A stretch of 64,000 nt of DNA from Nymphaea colorata (taxonomy: Eukaryota; Streptophyta; Magnoliopsida; Nymphaeales; Nymphaeaceae): positions 4,791,224 to 4,855,223 of the forward strand of contig NC_045141.1 of NCBI RefSeq assembly GCF_008831285.2, given 5' to 3'. Shown here piece after piece: positions 59,293-64,000 of this stretch. Position 1 is the first letter of the stretch. Every line of letters starts with the position of its first letter. The translations under genes and the position numbers were made by a program. Under the pieces are notes generated by a model that searched no databases, was not told where the DNA came from, and saw only the letters and a program-made list of their open reading frames with translations.

Positions 59293-62105
59293 ATGCCGGC
59301 ATTAGCGGTTGCATTAAATAATATTGAAAAGCTTAACAATAGCAATTATGGCTATTGGAAATCTTGTATGGAGTCGTATTTTTTAGGGCATGAATTATGG
59401 GAGATAGTTTTAGGATCAGATACAAATATTCCTATCGATGAGGAAGCTAAAAAGAAATGGATGATTAAAGCAAGAAAAACTCTATTTGCAATTAAGGTAT
59501 CAATTGAAAGATTTATTAGAGCATATGCATGACGTTACGACTCCTAAAGAAGCATGGGATGCTTTTGCAACACTATTTTCTTGAGCAAATGACGCCCACC
59601 TACAACTATTAGAAAATGAGTTAGCTACATTAACTCAGGGCAGTATGTCGATAGCGGAATATTTCATGAAGGTTAAAAATATTTGTACGGAGATTTCTCA
59701 AATTGACCCTGAGTCTAAGATTAGTGAGGCCCATATGCGGAGAATTCTTGTTCGCAGACTTTGTCTAGAATTTAGTAGTTTTATAATTGGTGTTCAAGGC
59801 TGGCCAGTTCAATCAACATTATTGGAGTTGGAGAATCTCTTGATCAATCAAGAAACATTAGCGAACCAAATGGTTGGACTTTCACTCAAAGTAAATAATG
59901 AGGAAACATTGTTTAGTAAAGATCAGAGATCACGTTGGCCAGCTAAGTTAGTCATTAGGTCTCCAAGTAGGAACATTGATGAAAAGAAAGAGAAAAATAT
60001 AGAAAAAAAAAGAGAAACTGCACAGTAGTGGAAACCAAAGAAGAAATGTTTCAAATGTGAAAAATTGGGTCATTTTGCTCGTGATTGCAGAGTCAAAATA
60101 GATGAAGGAAATACAGTTATGACAAGTAAGCAATATAGGGGAGCTAATGAGACTGTACAGAAAAGTTCATGTCTATACTCAATTGAAGTTAAAGAAGAAA
60201 TTAAACAAAAAAGATGTAATTCCGCCCATACAAAGCCAGTAAAAGAAAAAGAAGAGAAGATCAATTATCAAACTGATTGGATAACTGATTCTTGATGTTC
60301 AAACCATTTGACTGGTGATGAGGACAAGTTCTTAAGTATGAAAGAATATGATAGAAATCGAGTTGTTGTTACTGCTAACAACACAAAACTCCCAGTGGCA
60401 CATATTGGAGAAGCAGTGGTTGTAGCCAACTTCGATAAAGATCGGTTTTTAGATAACGTCTATCATGTTCCAGGAATGACTAAGAACTTGTTGTCTGTGC
60501 CACAACTTACAGCTTTACGACACTATGTTTTTTTCGGCTCAAATGATGTGAAAGTTTATAAAATTGAAGATGTTCAAGGAATGCCCATATTTGAAGGAAG
60601 AAAAGTTGAGTCAATATATGTCTTGTCAACAGAAATGGCATATATTGACAAAACAAGAAAGCATGACACTGCAGATATCTAGCATGAGGGACTCGCTCAT
60701 GTTGGATACAATAAACTCCGGGAGATATCTAATAAAGGGCAATTACTTGGTCAGCCAAACTTAAAGTACGAACAGACAAAGTATACCCAGGATGTCAATA
60801 TGGAAGGTGCATAGGAGACCATTCAAAGAATCAAAGTATAGAGCTAAAGCACCATTCGAGCATGTGCATAAAAATGTATTTGGCAAAGTACCAGGCCCAT
60901 CAATTGGAGGTAAGTGGTATTTTATCACATTTATTAATGATTTTTCAAGATATATTTGGGTCTATTTTATGAAAGAAAATTCTGAAGCACTTAAAAAGTT
61001 TAAGGAGTTTCACCAGATGATGCAAAAAGAACTTGGGTATAGAATTCAATGTCTACGCACCGATAATGGTGGCGAATATAGATCTGACATGTTTATGGCA
61101 TACATGAGGCAACATGGTATTCGAAGACAATTTACATGTGCCTATACCCCACAACAAAATGGAGTGGCAGAATGAAAGAATCGGCACATAGCAGAAACAT
61201 GCCGAAGCATGATGCATGCAAAGAACATGCCACCAAGATTTTGGGCCGAGTGTATCAGCACTACTGTACACATCATTAATCAACTACCATTGCCAAGGTA
61301 TAATTTCAAGTCTCTATATGAAATGCTCTATGAAAAGAAGCTGTCTGTGAATTATTTTAGAGTATTTGGTTGTGTATGTTATGTCTTTCTATCTGACCAG
61401 CACAGGACTAAGTTCAACAAGAAGGCAGAGAGGTCTGTCTTTGTTGGATATGATCCATATCGGAAGGGATGGAAATGTGCTAATCCTAGCAAAGAACAAG
61501 TTCATGTTTCTCGCAACGTCATCTTCGATGAAGCATCGTCCTGGTAGTCAAAAGAGAAGAAGGTGCTTCCAAACTCTCCAATTTTTGAGAGAGATGTTCG
61601 AAACAAAATACAATTTGAGATGAATCAAGGAGAGTCTGAGCCACAAGACATAGAAGCAAGACGACTAGACAAACAAGTTCATAGCCCAAGACAAAAAGAA
61701 CGTGTAGATCCATGGAGAATAGGAGTAAGTCCAGTTCAACAAAGAAATGTAGAAGAAGAAAGACCATTACAACTTGAGCCAGAAGAAGTACCCATAACAC
61801 TAAAAAGATTAACAAGAATACCAAAACCAAATCCCAAGTATGCAGATGCAGATTTTGTCGTCATGGAGGAGATCGAGCCAGCTTCTTTTGAAGAAGCAAA
61901 AGATGTTGAGAAATGGCAAGCAACAATGAAAGATGAAATGAAGACATTAGAGCATAACGGGACCTGGGAACTCGTACCAAAGCTTGGGCTCAGTTTCCAA
62001 CAAGAGAGATTCAGTTGCAGCCAGTCACTTCAGAAGATCAAGTCCCTGACATATTTACCAAAGGCTTGCCAGTGCAAACATTCACCGAGTTTTGAAGAAT
62101 GTTAA
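59293..62105 (+). pseudogene. gag-protease-integrase of copia B, disrupted, RT/RNase H deleted
   Basis: Gag (ATG 59293) has the KLNNSNYGYWKSCMESYF start. A one-base gain near 59513 shifts the frame, and TGA 59582 and TAG 60026 follow before the zinc knuckle CFKCEKLGHFARDC. The protease DSG motif is broken by TGA at 60293 replacing its Gly. TAG 60680 precedes the integrase zinc region (HEGLAHVGY). After a shift near 60770, integrase has HKNVFG where the first catalytic Asp should be (D to N), RTDNGGEY intact, and TGA at 61173 next to the catalytic Glu. TAG 61545 follows VIFDEASSW. The frame reaches the start of RT (NGTWELVPK) and at about 61984 jumps to the extreme pol end (DIFTKGLP in another frame). 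That removes roughly 2 kb. Confidence 0.92.
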
Positions 62106-62141
62106 GAGTCGTGAGCAGAGAGTTGGTAATGAGGGGGAGAT

Positions 62142-62653
62142 TGTAAAGAGTCATCACTGACTCTCTTGGAAGAGTCGAGATGACCCAAGAGGCATCGAGC
62201 CTCTTCCTTTTTGTAAGTCGGTGAAAGTGTCCTTTGTAAGTCGATGCTTCTGTAATGATTAAAGAAAAAAAATATGTATAAAATAAAAATATGAAAATTG
62301 GTGGAAACATCCACCACCGACTAATCCTCCCTATAAATAGGGAAGGTGGGCATAGTGTGTGAGCAATGTGAGTTGGGTTGAGTCTTCTTCGAGCTAAAGT
62401 GGGTGTGCTCATTTCGTGAGCTGCTTGGGTGATACGCATACAGCAAGATGTGTCTTCTTTTGTAAGTGGGTTAGCTCATTACATGAGCTACTGAGTTCAT
62501 TTTGTGAACTTTATTGGTGTTGTTATTAAGTTCCTACTAAGTACATTTTGTTAAGAATTATTTTGGACATCGACACTCTGGCTGGATTTTCTCTGCATAA
62601 GTTTGGGTTTGGATCTAAGTTATATCTAGGGCCCACAATTGATTTTTCCAACA
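62142..62653 (+). repeat. 3' LTR of copia B
   Basis: 512 bp, from TGTAAAGAGTCATC to CCAACA, followed by the CCATT target duplication. Confidence 0.92.
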
Positions 62654-62658
62654 CCATT

Positions 62659-63420
62659 CGGATCTCATGTACCATTTACCATATCGAGAGTATAAAGTGT
62701 TCGCATGGTCAGGTTCCAATTTGAATTTCAATGAATATATATATGGATCCAGTTTCTAAATTCACAACTGAACCCAATCCAAACCCTACTTCTGAATCCA
62801 TAATCCAAATTACAATTGGATGCTAAATCTTATTCAAAATTCGATCGGGTGATGTTTGTTAAATAAGTGAATCTTATCCAAAAATCAATTTGGATGCTAA
62901 CTTTTTAAACTGTAATCCACATTCCAAATCCAAATCCTAGTCAAATTTAACAATGAAAACCAAAAATTTAACTTTGTCAAAAACAACATTCAATTATATG
63001 AGGAATGGGTGTTGCTAAAGATTTATTTATTTTGATGTACCGTGTAGCATGAGAAAGGACATCGTAACTAGATTCAGATATATAGTATAGCGTATGAGAC
63101 ATTTTAATCCAGTTCAGGATGTACTGCGCCAAAATCGAGTTTTATATTTGACTGTATCCTAATAAAAATCCAACCCAATCACATATGGGTTGCAAGTCTT
63201 AGACTAGTCCAACCAAAAGTCGACTCGATTCCCCTCGTCGATCTGATGCTTGTTGTTGTAGTCCATATTCATACGGTACAATCTTTTCATACCCATGTTT
63301 GTATAGGTAAATCGTTCTCTGAAGGGTGTCATTAATTTATATATAAAAGGTGTTGCCAATGAATCTGAGTGAGAAACGAGTTCCTTGGGCAGCCATTCAG
63401 GAAGTTCGCAGATGTGAACT
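62659..63420. repeat. Degenerate family-a-like word array and intergenic DNA
   Basis: 62690-62960 holds AACCCAATCCAAACC/GAATCCATAATCC words. The remainder is AT-rich with no gene. Confidence 0.4.
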
Positions 63421-63725
63421 AGACTAGGGCATCGGGCAGGCCCGGCCAGATAAAAATCAAGCCCGGGTCAACCCGACGCCCAAATCCGAGCTCTGGCCTG
63501 GGCCCAATACCCGACACTCAAGCCCGGGGCGGGGCCTTGCCTAGACCGATGCAGTAAAATAAAAGAAAAATTTTTAAAATATAAAATAAAAAATTTTGAA
63601 TATAAAATACAGTTTTTATAATAAAATATGTATTATTATTAAATAGCAATAATAAAAAATAAAAAGTAAAAATTAATGAGACCAAATCAGACCGACCGAG
63701 GCCAAGCCGGTTGCCCAAGCTTAAT
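63421..63725. repeat. GGGCCCGG-word element (family c)
   Basis: It begins CTAGGGCATCGGGCAGGCCCGG and continues with GCCCGGGTCAACCCG and CTCAAGCCCGGGGCGGGGCC. After an AT-rich middle, GACCGACCGAGGCCAAGCCGG and GCCCAAGC form the other side. A TAGGG start with short degenerate words mirrors families a and b. A related stretch is at about 31850-32000. Ends and target duplication are not clear. Confidence 0.4.
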
Positions 63726-64000
63726 GTGAACATTTGTGAGAAAGAAGATAGAAAATAAAGTCAAGGGCGATGTTCAGGTGGCGACTAGACGGCTAGTCCA
63801 TAAATTATAAAACAATATTAATGTGTGTCAGTATAGTTAACAGTGAAAATACTCATATTTAATAGTAAAAAGAAAACTTTTGTAAAGACAAAAAAAAGAA
63901 ATAAGAAAATGAAAAGACATTTTTTCAATAATTCAAAAAATGTTCTTTTTTTTTAAATGCAAATAGTTTTTTCCTGGAAGCAGTACTGGCAGTGGTGGGT
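63726..64000. other. Intergenic, no supported gene
   Basis: AT-rich. Nothing recognised up to the window end. Confidence 0.5.

Larger units (their letters stand above)
58709..62653 (+). mobile_element. Ty1/copia retrotransposon B, internally deleted
   Basis: LTRs at 58709-59216 and 62142-62653 begin TGTAAAGAGTC and end CCAACA. They are flanked by CCATT target duplications (58704-58708 and 62654-62658). A primer site follows the left LTR and a GAGGGGGAGAT purine tract precedes the right. The internal part is only about 2.9 kb because reverse transcriptase and RNase H are missing. LTR divergence of about 5-6 percent by eye indicates an old insertion of an age similar to element A. Confidence 0.93.

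Noticed and set aside
59948-60133. Minus-strand ORFs over copia B
   Set aside because: Antisense of the gag zinc-knuckle region.

Overview
This is nuclear DNA from a flowering plant. The evidence is two Ty1/copia retrotransposons with plant-type primer sites, remnants of class XII (Xa21/EFR-like) LRR receptor kinases, a plant PPR (pentatricopeptide repeat) gene remnant, hAT-type elements starting TAGGG, and very AT-rich intergenic sequence. The style of the LRR genes would fit an early-diverging angiosperm such as a water lily, but that is only an impression. I find no clearly intact ordinary host gene. Almost everything recognisable is a pseudogene, a gene fragment or a repeat.

Layout. 1-8.9 kb: repeats plus a 3.37 kb hAT-like element (2939-6308) with matching termini, a near-perfect 8-bp target duplication and apparently captured gene pieces, one of them resembling exon 1 of the transcription corepressor NC2-alpha. 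9.3-10.5 kb: a segment duplicated in inverted orientation at 47.3-48.4 kb, carrying a small ORF. 10.7-16.8 kb: copies of a composite repeat (here called X) around a decayed PPR gene on the minus strand (12.5-13.5 kb). 16.8-20.05 kb: an inserted LTR-like block with a TATA box, a CpG-rich patch and a six-unit 175-bp tandem array.

20.6-36.0 kb: an LRR receptor kinase cluster in ruins. It holds copy 1 (22.4-25.5 kb, ectodomain plus non-RD kinase, several lesions), copy 2 (33.6-35.6 kb, ectodomain only), an orphan signal peptide (about 36.0 kb) and many duplicated upstream flanks without genes. A kinase C-terminal fragment lies at 44.9-45.1 kb. 36-47 kb: more X repeats, a 1.27 kb inverted repeat (37.99-39.25 kb), fragments of a LINE ORF1, an unrecognised two-exon-like coding stretch (42.98-43.43 kb) and traces of other LTR elements.

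48.96-54.67 kb: a complete but inactivated copia element (A) with 5-bp target duplications (GGAAA), just after a 100-N gap. 57.6-58.0 kb: a possible small secreted-protein gene. 58.71-62.65 kb: a second copia element (B) with CCATT target duplications that has lost reverse transcriptase and RNase H. 62.7-64 kb: degenerate repeats.

An apparent theme is elements whose ends are arrays of a short degenerate word (GATCCGAATC-like, GCTCGAGCTCAAG-like, GGGCCCGG-like) starting with TAGGG. These nest in one another and are carried inside X. I found no cooperating gene system such as an operon. The most interesting structures are the gene-capturing hAT-like element and the inverted repeat built from receptor-kinase flanking DNA.
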